From the NCBI GenBank assembly GCA_045127535.1, contig JBGVQN010000045.1, forward strand, positions 78,405-142,404: a stretch of DNA of 64,000 bases, given 5' to 3'. This stretch comes from UBA2942 sp045127535. GTDB lineage: Bacteria; Bacillota; Clostridia; Lachnospirales; Lachnospiraceae. Below, in pieces: positions 14,945 to 22,609 of the stretch. Each line of letters starts with the position of its first letter. Positions within the stretch are counted from its first letter, which is position 1. Below the pieces are notes generated by a model. The model saw nothing but the letters and a program-made list of their open reading frames with translations. It made no database searches and had not been told where the DNA came from. A program made the translations under genes and the position numbers.

Positions 14945-16774
14945 ATGGAATATCGTATTAATATTCATGAAATTCAGATAGAAGCAAATAAATTTCATTT
15001 TGTGGTATCTGGTGAATTTGAGATCGTCAATGCCCTTTCTAAGCCAAAGGTGATCATGCATTATACCAATGGTATTGAGGACAGAAGGCTTCCTCTGGTA
15101 CTGACACAGGTAGAGCGTGACGAGGATGCCAATGTAATTACGTTTACCAGTGATTATGAATATCTGCTGGATCGTCTGTTCTGGAATACCAGAAATTCTG
15201 AGAATGACATCACCATGCAGTTTAATCTGCTTTACGGCGACTATTATGAAGAAGGCATTTCCCTGGATATGACACCGGAACTGTTAGAGCAGGATGAGCT
15301 TTGCTATGTGTGTAAAGCAGAGGGAAACCAGCTGCGTTTTGTGCAGCAGCCAGAATGTCTTAAAAAACTAAGCCAATATGAAAAAAAGCATGCAGGAAGT
15401 AAGATAAAACCGGTATTAAATAAAATATATCATTGGATATCTTTTGGGGTGGCTCTTTGCCTGATTCCATGGTTTTTCATTGATGGTCTTATGGCAACGT
15501 TTGGCATTGTTGGTTACGCAGGCCGTGCCAAAAAAGCCAATGCCAATAAGTTCAGAAAGCTCATTGGACATATCAATGCCAGATTGTTTTATTTCAGCCA
15601 GCATCAGCTTTCTGTGCGGAATGCAGCAGAATATATTCAGAAAGAGTATCGGAAGGCAAAATGCGGCTACATTTTGTATTCCTTTAATAAGGCTAAGAAG
15701 AAGTATACAGTAGTGCCAAACAGAATGTCCTTTATTTCTCTGCGCCGTACAGAGCTTTCTGGTAACTTCCAGTTTGTATATGATAAGATTAAGGATGATC
15801 AGAATCTGGAAATCCAGATGTATTTAAATCCTCAGGATATTTCCCAGATGTCCAAAAAAGATATGGACCGTTTTGCATATTTGTGTGCCACCAGTAAAGT
15901 CGTTGTATTGGATGAGTTTACGCCATACATACACTACTTTGATCTGCAGCCTGAGACAAAAGTAGTGCAGTTGTGGCATGCCTGCGGTGCGTTCAAAACC
16001 TTTGGCTTTACCAGACTGGGCAAGCCAAAGGGTTCTCCGCAGAAGACAAGGAATCATAGAAATTATGATTATGTCACTGTAAGTACCAAAAATGTGAAGA
16101 TCTGTCATTCTGAGGGATTTGGTATTCCTACAGACCATGTAGTACCTACTGGTATTCCTAGAACAGACGTGTTCTTTGACCCGGTATACAAGGAACAGAC
16201 CCGCAGCAGATTGTATGCACAGTATCCTCAGCTCCAGGGAAAAAAGGTGATTTTGTATGCACCTACTTTCAGAGGCCATGTAAAGGAAACTGCGCATTAT
16301 CCTATGGATAAGTTCCAGATCGATACCTTTATGGATGCAGTGGGAGAGGATTACGTCCTAATCATCAAGCACCATCCATTTGTGACCACAAAGCATCCGG
16401 TGCCGGATGCATACAAAGACAGAGTGCTGGATCTATCTGACCAGACAGAGTTAAATGATCTGCTGTTTATTACAGATCTGATCATTACAGATTACTCATC
16501 ACTGGTATTTGAAGCTTCTCTGTTGGATATACCAATGCTGTTCTATACATTTGACTTAAAGAAGTATATTTCTGAAAGAGATTTTTATTTTAACTTTGAA
16601 TCTTTTGTACCAGGACACTTCTTCTATACCCAGGAGAAGCTGCAAAAAGCCATAGTAGAGCAGGATTTTGCGCAGGAAAAGGTAAAAGTCTTTGCAAAGC
16701 GGTTCTTTGATGACTTTGACGGACATGCAACCGATAGAGTTGTGGCACTGCTTTATAAGGCGCTGGGAGAGTAA
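14945..16774 (+). CDS. CDP-glycerol/CDP-ribitol polyol-phosphotransferase (TagF/TarL-like)
   Basis: 609 residues. The C-terminal half is a Glyphos_transf domain: VVQLWHACGAFKTFGFTR (about 340-358), PTGIPRTDVFFDP, ILYAPTFRG, IIKHHPFV and LITDYSSLVFEASLLDIPM, with the catalytic His residues in WHACG and HHPF. The N-terminal ~150 residues resemble the substrate-recognition region found in TagF homologues, and a hydrophobic stretch near 165-190 (WISFGVALCLIPWFFIDGLM) may be an amphitropic or membrane segment. It would transfer glycerol- or ribitol-phosphate from the CDP-polyol onto a lipid-linked acceptor at the inner membrane face. With tarI/tarJ beside it, CDP-ribitol is the likelier donor. A strong terminator closes the cluster. 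Confidence 0.88.
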   Translation: MEYRINIHEIQIEANKFHFVVSGEFEIVNALSKPKVIMHYTNGIEDRRLPLVLTQVERDEDANVITFTSDYEYLLDRLFWNTRNSENDITMQFNLLYGDYYEEGISLDMTPELLEQDELCYVCKAEGNQLRFVQQPECLKKLSQYEKKHAGSKIKPVLNKIYHWISFGVALCLIPWFFIDGLMATFGIVGYAGRAKKANANKFRKLIGHINARLFYFSQHQLSVRNAAEYIQKEYRKAKCGYILYSFNKAKKKYTVVPNRMSFISLRRTELSGNFQFVYDKIKDDQNLEIQMYLNPQDISQMSKKDMDRFAYLCATSKVVVLDEFTPYIHYFDLQPETKVVQLWHACGAFKTFGFTRLGKPKGSPQKTRNHRNYDYVTVSTKNVKICHSEGFGIPTDHVVPTGIPRTDVFFDPVYKEQTRSRLYAQYPQLQGKKVILYAPTFRGHVKETAHYPMDKFQIDTFMDAVGEDYVLIIKHHPFVTTKHPVPDAYKDRVLDLSDQTELNDLLFITDLIITDYSSLVFEASLLDIPMLFYTFDLKKYISERDFYFNFESFVPGHFFYTQEKLQKAIVEQDFAQEKVKVFAKRFFDDFDGHATDRVVALLYKALGE

Positions 16775-16813
16775 AAAAATAGAAAAATGTTAGGGTGTGG
16801 AACCTAATATAAG

Positions 16814-16862
16814 CTGACGCTGAAGGGCCGGATAAAAATCTGGCTTTCAGCGTCAGTTTTTT
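16814..16862 (+). terminator. intrinsic terminator of the tar-like cluster
   Basis: CTGACGCTGAA...TTCAGCGTCAG stem with an inner GGCCGGAT/ATCTGGC part, followed by six T residues. It sits 40 bp after the polymerase stop. Confidence 0.9.
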
Positions 16863-16898
16863 ATTTATGGCGAATAGGCTTGAAAAACGTACTGTCTG

Positions 16899-17042
16899 TT
16901 GTTATATAAGAGTTTTTTTGTAATAAAAATTGTACTATTAGGATGTAATAGCAGTGGTGATGCTAATGGACAGGTTGAACAGCAGGCCTCTGAAATAGTG
17001 AATGCTTTTTCAAATAATGATATCAATGAAATTAATCAAGAG
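16899..17042 (+). pseudogene. remnant of a small lipoprotein gene (N-terminal fragment)
   Basis: The reading frame encodes a degraded signal sequence with a lipobox (IVLLGCNSSGD, Cys codon at 16944) and then QASEIVNAFSNNDINEINQ, which resembles the start of small Lachnospiraceae lipoproteins. No good ribosome site is present. The frame loses resemblance after INQ and runs into a terminator hairpin at 17048. Read as a leftover 5' piece of a lipoprotein gene, not a functional gene. Confidence 0.45.
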
Positions 17043-17047
17043 TTTAC

Positions 17048-17084
17048 CCAAAAGCTGTTGCATCATAAGTGCAGCAGCTTTTGG
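17048..17084. terminator. bidirectional terminator-like hairpin
   Basis: CCAAAAGCTGTTGCA (17048-17062) pairs with TGCAGCAGCTTTTGG (17070-17084) with one G.U. The A/T tracts inside the stem ends make it terminator-like on both strands. It lies 34 bp past the stop of the - strand ATPase gene. Confidence 0.6.
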
Positions 17085-17117
17085 TATAGTCCCATGTTTC
17101 CAAAAGTTGAAATATAG

Positions 17118-18371
17118 TTAAAATTCCAGACTATTAGAATCTAAAAGAAAATCCTGAATCCCTACAATGAGTATCCCATTTTCATTATGCCAGGGCTTGA
17201 TAACGTCTTTGACAACGATAATTTTCTTAAAAAAATCTCCCGTATAAATCAAAGAATGCTGTTCCTGTTCCATTTTAGCCTGATCTGGTATAGAAAAAGC
17301 AGATTGAATATAGTAGCGTTGGCTTCCACGATTGCAGATAAAATCAACTTCATATTTCTTGCTGATTTTTTTTCCATCAGAATTTTTTTCGGTATGTTCT
17401 ACCACACCAACATCTACATTAAAACCCCGGACAAGTAATTCGTTGTAAATGATATTTTCCATGATATGATTTTCTTCCTGTTGACGGAAGTTCAATCGGG
17501 CATTTCTAAGTCCAACATCAGAAAAATAATATTTGAAGGGGGATGCAATATATTTTTTGCCTTTGATATCATAGCGTTCTGCTTTTGAGATAAGAAATGC
17601 ATCCATCAGATAACCGATATAAGAGCTGATGGTTTTGTCTGATACATTACCCATTCCATTGCTGGCAAAGGTATTGGCAAGTTTGGCTGGATTGGTAAGT
17701 GAACCGATACTGGAAGCCAGGATGTTTACAAGGTTTTCCATGATATTATCTCCCCGCAAGCGATTCCGTTCAATAATATCATCGATATAAACCTTTTGAA
17801 ACAGGTCTGTTAGATATTTTGATTTCTGCTCATCAGTTCTGCGAGTGAGAATCAGGGGGAGTCCTCCGTAGGTGAAGTAGTCAGCCCAGGCCTCCTGTAA
17901 ACTGCCAGTATAAGCAGAAACATATTCAGAGAAGCAGAGCGGATATACACGGACTTCATCCCCACGGCCTCGAAATTCAGTCAGGATATCAGAGGACAGG
18001 AATTTTGAATTGCTTCCGGTAACATAGATATCCAGGTTGGAACGACGATTCAGCCCATTCAGCACCTTTTCAAATCCGGGGACAAACTGAACCTCATCCA
18101 GAAAAATATAGTATTGATCTTCATCTGTAAGCTGTTGACGGATGTAAGCACCAAGAGCTTTGCTGTCTAACAAATCTTCGTGTTCTTCATCATCTAATGC
18201 AATTTTGATAATATGATCTTTTGGAACGCCATTCTGGATCAGATAATCATAAAAAAGATTAAAAAGCAGATAGGACTTTCCGCACCGACGAATGCCAGTA
18301 ATGACCTTAATAGAACCATTTTCTCTCCTGTCAATTAATTTGTTGAGATATAAATTACGTTCGATTTTCAT
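17118..18371 (-). CDS. AAA-type ATPase with DUF4143 domain
   Basis: 417 residues; AGGAGGG lies seven bases before the ATG at 18371. The N-terminal AAA_14 domain has Walker A VITGIRRCGKSYLLF (about 24-38) and Walker B YYIFLDEVQF (about 90-99). The C-terminal part (from about 190) is a DUF4143-type domain with PFKYYFSDVGLRNARLN and YEVDFICNRG, which looks like a restriction-nuclease-like fold (E/D-V-D-F). These standalone ATPases are abundant in anaerobes, often in many copies; their biological role is not established. It is transcribed alone, opposite to its neighbours. Immediately upstream are three palindromic 38-39 bp repeats, the first abutting the ribosome site. Confidence 0.85.
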   Translation of the reverse strand: MKIERNLYLNKLIDRRENGSIKVITGIRRCGKSYLLFNLFYDYLIQNGVPKDHIIKIALDDEEHEDLLDSKALGAYIRQQLTDEDQYYIFLDEVQFVPGFEKVLNGLNRRSNLDIYVTGSNSKFLSSDILTEFRGRGDEVRVYPLCFSEYVSAYTGSLQEAWADYFTYGGLPLILTRRTDEQKSKYLTDLFQKVYIDDIIERNRLRGDNIMENLVNILASSIGSLTNPAKLANTFASNGMGNVSDKTISSYIGYLMDAFLISKAERYDIKGKKYIASPFKYYFSDVGLRNARLNFRQQEENHIMENIIYNELLVRGFNVDVGVVEHTEKNSDGKKISKKYEVDFICNRGSQRYYIQSAFSIPDQAKMEQEQHSLIYTGDFFKKIIVVKDVIKPWHNENGILIVGIQDFLLDSNSLEF

Positions 18372-18385
18372 GCGAAGACCCTCCT

Positions 18386-18423
18386 ATTACGAGAAAATAT
18401 GAAAATGCAGAAATGTTCGTAAT
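18386..18423. repeat. 38-bp palindrome-ended repeat R1 upstream of the DUF4143 ATPase
   Basis: ATTACGA (18386-18392) and TCGTAAT (18417-18423) enclose 24 bp. It begins one base upstream of the ATPase gene's AGGAGGG site. About 31 of 38 positions match R2, by hand. Confidence 0.75.
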
Positions 18424-18471
18424 ATATATTTTACCCTTGGTTTGAATCGTTGTCAATATGAATGGATTGCT

Positions 18472-18509
18472 ATTACGAAAAAAGATGAAAAGTCATATAT
18501 GATCGTAAT
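18472..18509. repeat. 38-bp palindrome-ended repeat R2 upstream of the DUF4143 ATPase
   Basis: ATTACGA (18472-18478) and TCGTAAT (18503-18509) again enclose exactly 24 bp; the interior shares the AAA..ATGAAAA segment with R1. The spacing between repeat starts is 86 bp. Confidence 0.75.
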
Positions 18510-18562
18510 AAGATACCTGCATATATATGAGGATGCCTATAAGGCTGCAATATCAATAGGGT

Positions 18563-18601
18563 ATTACGAATCAGGATGGATAATGCATGTTTTTCCGTAA
18601 T
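18563..18601. repeat. 39-bp degenerate copy R3 of the ATTACGA palindrome repeat
   Basis: ATTACGA at 18563 and CGTAAT ending at 18601. The 3' boundary also forms part of a 19-20 bp inverted repeat with the start of R2 (18465-18483 against 18590-18609, one mismatch). A further half-site TTCGTAAG is at 18706-18713. The rest of 18372-18796 has no credible gene. Confidence 0.6.
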
Positions 18602-18796
18602 AGCAATCTGAATGTGAGATGTATTTTTGAGAAGTATACGGAATGCTGCTGACTGCTCATGGAACGATAGTGGTGAGGGAATGCATTATTTTGATAAAAG
18701 CATATTTCGTAAGAAATTGAACGTGAATTATAAAAGTAACTTCCGCTTGTAAGAGTAACTTCCACAGCACATAAAAAAGTTGAACATCGAAAAGTA

Positions 18797-18830
18797 TTGT
18801 AGTAAAAAGAGGACCTATGTTATAATAGGT
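18797..18830 (+). promoter_or_regulatory. promoter with overlapping palindrome before the SWIM gene
   Basis: TTGTAG (18797-18802), 18-bp spacer, consensus TATAAT (18821-18826). The -10 lies inside an inverted repeat ACCTAT...ATAGGT (18813-18830), which could be an operator. The start codon is 60 bp further on. Confidence 0.45.
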
Positions 18831-18885
18831 ACAATACGATTACAAATGCATTTCAAAATAGAACCATAAACAGGAGGATGAATAT

Positions 18886-19707
18886 ATGGCACAAAAGATT
18901 GGATTTCGAGTAGAAAATACAGCAGAGGTAAGCAGTGAAGCTGCTGCCACAACAGCTTCACAGGAAAAGGAGATCATACCCAGAAAGTCAGTGGTACAGG
19001 TGCATTTTCCGGGGCGCAGCGGCACATTGGCATATTATAATGACCAGTTTGATCTGCAGTGCGGAGATATGGTATTTGTGGAGGGCAAATTAGAAAATCT
19101 GCGTGGCCGCGTAGTGGATGTCAATTACAATTTCAAAATCAAGGTTTTTGAATATAAGCGGGTGCTTTCTGTAGTAGATACCGATGTCAGCGGACAGTTT
19201 TTTATGGCAGGTTCCCACTTTGTGACCTTTGACCCCTCTGTGCTGCCTCGCAAAAAGGCTGCTTCCTGGTTTAAGGCTCCGGAAACAGAAAGTGAAGAAT
19301 ATACCACCAGCAGCGATGACTCTGCATTCTATCTGGATTATCTGGGCAATATGAATATCAGCAATGCCATTGCAGAACGTGGACAGGACTATTACATGAA
19401 CAACAGAGTCAGATACCTTTCCCTGGAAGGTACCCACGGATATGCCATTGTAGAAGGCAGCAAGGCCTATGAGGTAGAATTTGAGTATGCTAAGGGAGAA
19501 GTCAGCAGCCTGACCTGCAGCTGCTTCTGCGGCTACAACTGCAAGCACGAGTTTGCTGTCATGCAGCAGCTGCGTGAAACCCTGGGGATGATTGAGCAGT
19601 GCTACGAGGCAGAGTACGAGAAAACAGGCTACTTTGCTGCCATATGCAAGTCCACCATGTTTGCCCTGGTGATCGAAAACAAGGCAGTTGGAAGCTTTAT
19701 CTTATAA
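18886..19707 (+). CDS. SWIM zinc-finger domain protein
   Basis: 273 residues, AGGAGG eight bases before the ATG. The C-terminal SWIM motif is SSLTCSCFCGYNCKHEFAVM (about 205-224), with the CxC...CxH arrangement that chelates zinc. The N-terminal ~100 residues contain a beta-rich segment (VVQVHFPGRSGTLAYYNDQF, DMVFVEGKLENLRGRVVDV) resembling a small barrel that might bind nucleic acid or protein. SWIM domains in bacteria occur with SNF2 helicases or alone; no helicase gene is adjacent here. The protein ends about 45 residues after the motif. Function is unknown beyond probable zinc-dependent binding. Confidence 0.8.
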   Translation: MAQKIGFRVENTAEVSSEAAATTASQEKEIIPRKSVVQVHFPGRSGTLAYYNDQFDLQCGDMVFVEGKLENLRGRVVDVNYNFKIKVFEYKRVLSVVDTDVSGQFFMAGSHFVTFDPSVLPRKKAASWFKAPETESEEYTTSSDDSAFYLDYLGNMNISNAIAERGQDYYMNNRVRYLSLEGTHGYAIVEGSKAYEVEFEYAKGEVSSLTCSCFCGYNCKHEFAVMQQLRETLGMIEQCYEAEYEKTGYFAAICKSTMFALVIENKAVGSFIL

Positions 19708-19876
19708 ACTAGACTGCCCTGTCAGTCCCAATATTATCAGACACTGTGTTGCTGATCCATCCTATACACATTCCATATGAGCCAGAACCATTGTACGCAC
19801 AGACAGCCGGAGGATGGCCTATAAACAGACTGACAATGATTAACGACTTACAGATCGGTACATTTCGCAAAACCAC

Positions 19877-20218
19877 ACTGCGTCACATATTTATATATAT
19901 ATAGAAGCAAGCAAAGCGGCACAATGGGTTGGCAGCAAGGATTCCGCTTGTGTCCCGGTGGGTGGCCAATTGTTTTTAAGCAGGACTCTTGAAAACGCCG
20001 GTTCTTAGGTTTCGAATGACAGTGCAACAGGTGCAGCAGAAAGTTTACATTCTGCTGCACCTGTTGCACTGTCATTCGAAATCTTAGAATCCGCTGCGTT
20101 TTCACCGAAGCGAGAGCGTGTCCTGCGTAAAACAATTGGCTATCCATCGGGACACAAGCCGGAATCCTTGCTGTCAACCCATTGTGCCGCTTTGCGTTGT
20201 ACCTATATGTGACACAGT
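19877..20218 (+). repeat. structured-RNA-like interspersed repeat, copy 4 (longest)
   Basis: Arms 19877-19979 and 20127-20218 pair over most of their length; the differences include four G.U and one C.A on the + strand. The core has GACTCTTGAAAACGC, CGGTTCTTAG, CTTAGAATCCGCTGCG, CACCGAAGCGAGAGC, with GCAGGAC/GTCCTGC as closing helix. The 35-bp inner stem (20009-20082) is the same type as in copy 5 but with compensating changes (for example GTGCAAC/GTTGCAC against GCACAAC/GTTGTGC). The outer arms are also homologous to copy 5 (GCGGCACAATG...GTGTCCCGG...ATTGTTTTTAA). It lies between convergent genes (SWIM + and yggS -). The stretch 19708-19876 holds nothing else. Confidence 0.85.
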
Positions 20219-20225
20219 AGAAAAT

Positions 20226-20969
20226 CTAGTGGTAGTCGCGGGCTCCAAAGATACCGGTGCCTACTCTGACCAGAGTCGCGCCTTCTTCGATGGCTACCAT
20301 ATAGTCTCCGGTCATTCCCATGGACAGGATGTCCATAGATACGTTGGGGAGAGAGAGCTGCTGCAGGGTATCAAAGCAGGAGCGGAGCGCTTTAAAATAA
20401 ACTCTGTTGTCCTCTGGATCTTCTGTATAAGGAGCAGATGTCATCAGCCCTCTGATGCGCACGTGGGGCAGAGCAGCCACTTGTCTGACAGCAGCTTCTG
20501 CATCTTCTATGGTAAAGCCCCATTTACTTTCTTCCTGGGCTACATTGATCTCTAACAGAATGTCCTGTATCACATCTGCCTTGGCGGCTTCCTTTTCGAT
20601 TTGCTCCGCCAGACGGAAAGAGTCTACAGAATGGATCAGGGCAGTTTTGCCAATGATGTATTTGACCTTGTTGCGCTGCAGATGGCCGATCATATGCCAG
20701 GTGATTTGGTCAGGCAGTGTTTCGATTTTTTCACAAAGCTCCTGCACGTAGTTTTCCCCAAAGGCAGAAAGGCCGGCAGCCTGTGCAGCCAGGATCATTT
20801 CCGTTGGTTTGGTCTTGCTGACAGCCAGTAAGGTGATGTCTTCAGGAGAGCGGTGACTGTGGCTGCAGGCTGTCAGAATATTGGCCTGTACGTCACGGAT
20901 ATTGTCTGCAATAAATGATAAGTCGTTGGACACAGAGGCGTCCGGTGTGAGGTGCTGATTTGTCTCCAT
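20226..20969 (-). CDS. YggS/PLPBP family pyridoxal-phosphate homeostasis protein
   Basis: 247 residues. Start ATG at 20969 with GGAGG six bases upstream; an in-frame TTG at 20981 lies at the Shine-Dalgarno and is rejected. The PLP-binding TIM-barrel fold is recognised by LLAVSKTKPTEMI (Lys that forms the Schiff base), FGENYVQELCEKI, WHMIGHLQRNKVKYI, HSVDS, LEINVAQEESKWGF, RGLMTSAPYTED and LSMGMTGDYMVAIEEGATLVRVGTGIFG. The family binds PLP without known enzymatic activity and balances B6 vitamers and amino-acid pools. It is followed downstream (to the left) by repeat copy 4. Confidence 0.93.
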   Translation of the reverse strand: METNQHLTPDASVSNDLSFIADNIRDVQANILTACSHSHRSPEDITLLAVSKTKPTEMILAAQAAGLSAFGENYVQELCEKIETLPDQITWHMIGHLQRNKVKYIIGKTALIHSVDSFRLAEQIEKEAAKADVIQDILLEINVAQEESKWGFTIEDAEAAVRQVAALPHVRIRGLMTSAPYTEDPEDNRVYFKALRSCFDTLQQLSLPNVSMDILSMGMTGDYMVAIEEGATLVRVGTGIFGARDYH

Positions 20970-21049
20970 AATATCCTCCAATTGTGGGTTTGATCGTATT
21001 TTACAAATGATACAACAGAACGTTCTTATAAATGCTCCGTCGTCACAAA

Positions 21050-21079
21050 TAAAAAAAGAACTGTAAACAAAATTTACAG
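21050..21079 (-). terminator. terminator of the tRNA operon (- strand)
   Basis: On the - strand CTGTAAA pairs with TTTACAG and is followed by UUCUUUUUUU (the A-rich run 21051-21060 on +). It lies 35 bp after the last tRNA. Confidence 0.75.
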
Positions 21080-21114
21080 CACTTTCTTCGGGTTGGGCTA
21101 TTCATAAATAGCAG

Positions 21115-21186
21115 CAGCTAGTAGGGGAATCGAACCCCTGTTTTCGCCGTGAGAGGGCGACGTCTTAACCCCTTGACCAACTAGCC
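21115..21186 (-). tRNA. tRNA-Glu (anticodon CTC), copy B
   Basis: 72-nt cloverleaf on the - strand: acceptor GGCTAGT/ACTAGCT, anticodon stem TCGCC/GGCGA with loop CTCTCAC, so anticodon CTC decoding GAG; T-loop TTCGATT. CCA is not encoded. Sequence identical to the second copy at 21295-21366. Confidence 0.93.
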
Positions 21187-21294
21187 ATAGATTACAGACT
21201 CAATCTGAAACAGTAGACTGCATAATGTGCAGCTTTCCATGTTATGAAATAAGCCATATGAAATTGTGTAGGAACATCTGCTGAGATATTCCAG

Positions 21295-21366
21295 CAGCTA
21301 GTAGGGGAATCGAACCCCTGTTTTCGCCGTGAGAGGGCGACGTCTTAACCCCTTGACCAACTAGCC
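21295..21366 (-). tRNA. tRNA-Glu (anticodon CTC), copy A
   Basis: Identical in sequence to the copy at 21115-21186, including three flanking bases at the 3' end (CAGCAGCTAG on +). Between the copies lie about 108 bp of unrelated spacer. It is transcribed after tRNA-Pro from the promoter at 21458-21486. Confidence 0.93.
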
Positions 21367-21373
21367 ATAACAG

Positions 21374-21447
21374 TCGAGGCGACAAGATTTGAACTTGCGA
21401 CCTCTGCGTCCCGAACGCAGCGCTCTACCAAACTGAGCCACGCCTCG
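21374..21447 (-). tRNA. tRNA-Pro (anticodon CGG)
   Basis: 74 nt on the - strand: acceptor CGAGGCG/CGCCTCG, anticodon stem CTGCG/CGCAG with loop TTCGGGA giving CGG (codon CCG), T-loop TTCAAAT, discriminator A; CCA not encoded. First gene of the three-tRNA operon. Confidence 0.93.
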
Positions 21448-21457
21448 TTGCCTCTAT

Positions 21458-21486
21458 AATATATCCTATATGGAGCAGAATGTCAA
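21458..21486 (-). promoter_or_regulatory. promoter of the tRNA operon
   Basis: On the - strand, consensus TTGACA (plus 21481-21486), 17-bp spacer, TATATT (plus 21458-21463), ending 11 bp before tRNA-Pro. Near-consensus, as expected for stable RNA genes. Confidence 0.8.
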
Positions 21487-21703
21487 GCTGTTTTTTTGAA
21501 TTTTTTATATTTTTTGAAAAAAAGTGAATAGCGTGACGATTTATAGGATTAGCAGGCCAAAAGTGCCAGCCAAAATCGACCTCCTGGCAGGGAAGGGGCA
21601 TGAGAACAGAGCTCGTAAACCAGACAATTTTGTGCTACAGATGCCAAGGGTTCAACCACCATTCAGGCCAATACCCGTTTTCCGAAATTGATGCAGGTCA
21701 GAC

Positions 21704-21732
21704 TTGACGGACATTTGACTTTGTGCTACAAT
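21704..21732 (+). promoter_or_regulatory. promoter of the Nudix gene
   Basis: TTGACG (21704-21709), 17-bp spacer, TACAAT (21727-21732), about 70 bp before the start codon. The stretch 21487-21703 holds no recognisable feature. Confidence 0.65.
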
Positions 21733-21800
21733 GCATTCTGCAAAAAATCAGAGTTCTATGACAGTCCTGTAAAAGAGATGTCTTTAAATTGGAGGAAACT

Positions 21801-22409
21801 ATGGAAGAATGGTTTGACGTGTTGGATGCATCTGGAAAGCCCGCGGGCATCAGAAAGCTTAGAGAGCTGGTGCATCGAGATGGAGATTTGCATGGAGCAA
21901 GTCATATGTGGGTCATTGGACCCATCAGGAAAAATGGACGATTTGATGTACTGCTGCAAAGACGCAGCCACAACAAAGATTCCTTTCCGGATTGCCTGGA
22001 TACCTCCAGCGCAGGGCATGTGGCAGCAGGCGAAACCTATCTGTCTACTGCAGTGAGAGAGATGCAGGAGGAGCTGGGACTGCCTGTAACAGAAGCTGAT
22101 CTGCTGCCCTTGTATCAGTATCGGATGGAGTATACTAGAGTGTTTCATGAGGAGCCTTTTCATGACAATGAGATCCATCAGGTATATTTGCTGCGCAATG
22201 ATTTTCCGCTGGATACGCTGACCTTTCAGCGGGAGGAGATCAGTGAGCTGGTGTGGATGGATAACCTGGAGGTGAAGCACCGCTTAGAGGCTGACACCGG
22301 GGAGCTGTGCATCATTCCAGAGGAGTACAGATTGTTTTTGGAAGCAGTCGAAAAGCTGTATCAGAGAGACGCAGATGGCAGCATTCTGCCAGTGCTGGCT
22401 TTTTCATAA
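21801..22409 (+). CDS. Nudix hydrolase (IDI-like subgroup)
   Basis: 202 residues, start ATG 21801 five bases after GGAGG (an upstream in-frame TTG at 21789 includes the ribosome site). The Nudix box is GHVAAGETYLSTAVREMQEELG (about residues 70-91), matching Gx5Ex7REUxEExGU. The N-terminal ASGKPAGIRKLRELVHRDGDLHGASHMWVI and VLLQRRSHNKDSFPD are typical of the subgroup related to isopentenyl-diphosphate isomerase, whose members hydrolyse diverse nucleoside diphosphate derivatives. The substrate cannot be predicted. Single-gene unit with its own promoter and terminator. Confidence 0.88.
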   Translation: MEEWFDVLDASGKPAGIRKLRELVHRDGDLHGASHMWVIGPIRKNGRFDVLLQRRSHNKDSFPDCLDTSSAGHVAAGETYLSTAVREMQEELGLPVTEADLLPLYQYRMEYTRVFHEEPFHDNEIHQVYLLRNDFPLDTLTFQREEISELVWMDNLEVKHRLEADTGELCIIPEEYRLFLEAVEKLYQRDADGSILPVLAFS

Positions 22410-22421
22410 AAAGGCAAAAAA

Positions 22422-22474
22422 ATACCGCCGTCTCCGTGATTCATAGAATCATGGATGCGGCGGTATCATTTTTA
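22422..22474 (+). terminator. intrinsic terminator after the Nudix gene
   Basis: ATACCGCCG...CGGCGGTAT stem with an inner GATTC/GAATC hairpin. A-rich before and CATTTTT after, so it may also work on the - strand for the converging surface-protein gene. The following ~135 bp (22475-22609) hold nothing recognisable. Confidence 0.85.
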
Positions 22475-22609
22475 ACCGGATGAAAAAACGGTCATGTTTT
22501 TGTTTCACGACTGAGCTATGATGAACGCTCAGCCACTTTTACTTTTGGTATGATACAGTGATCGGTACCGGAAACGTTCAGTGGATCATTGGAACGCCCA
22601 CATGCGTGA

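Noticed and set aside
18571..18765. 64-codon - strand open frame upstream of the SWIM gene
   Set aside because: No ribosome site, atypical composition, and it overlaps the palindromic repeats; more likely chance.
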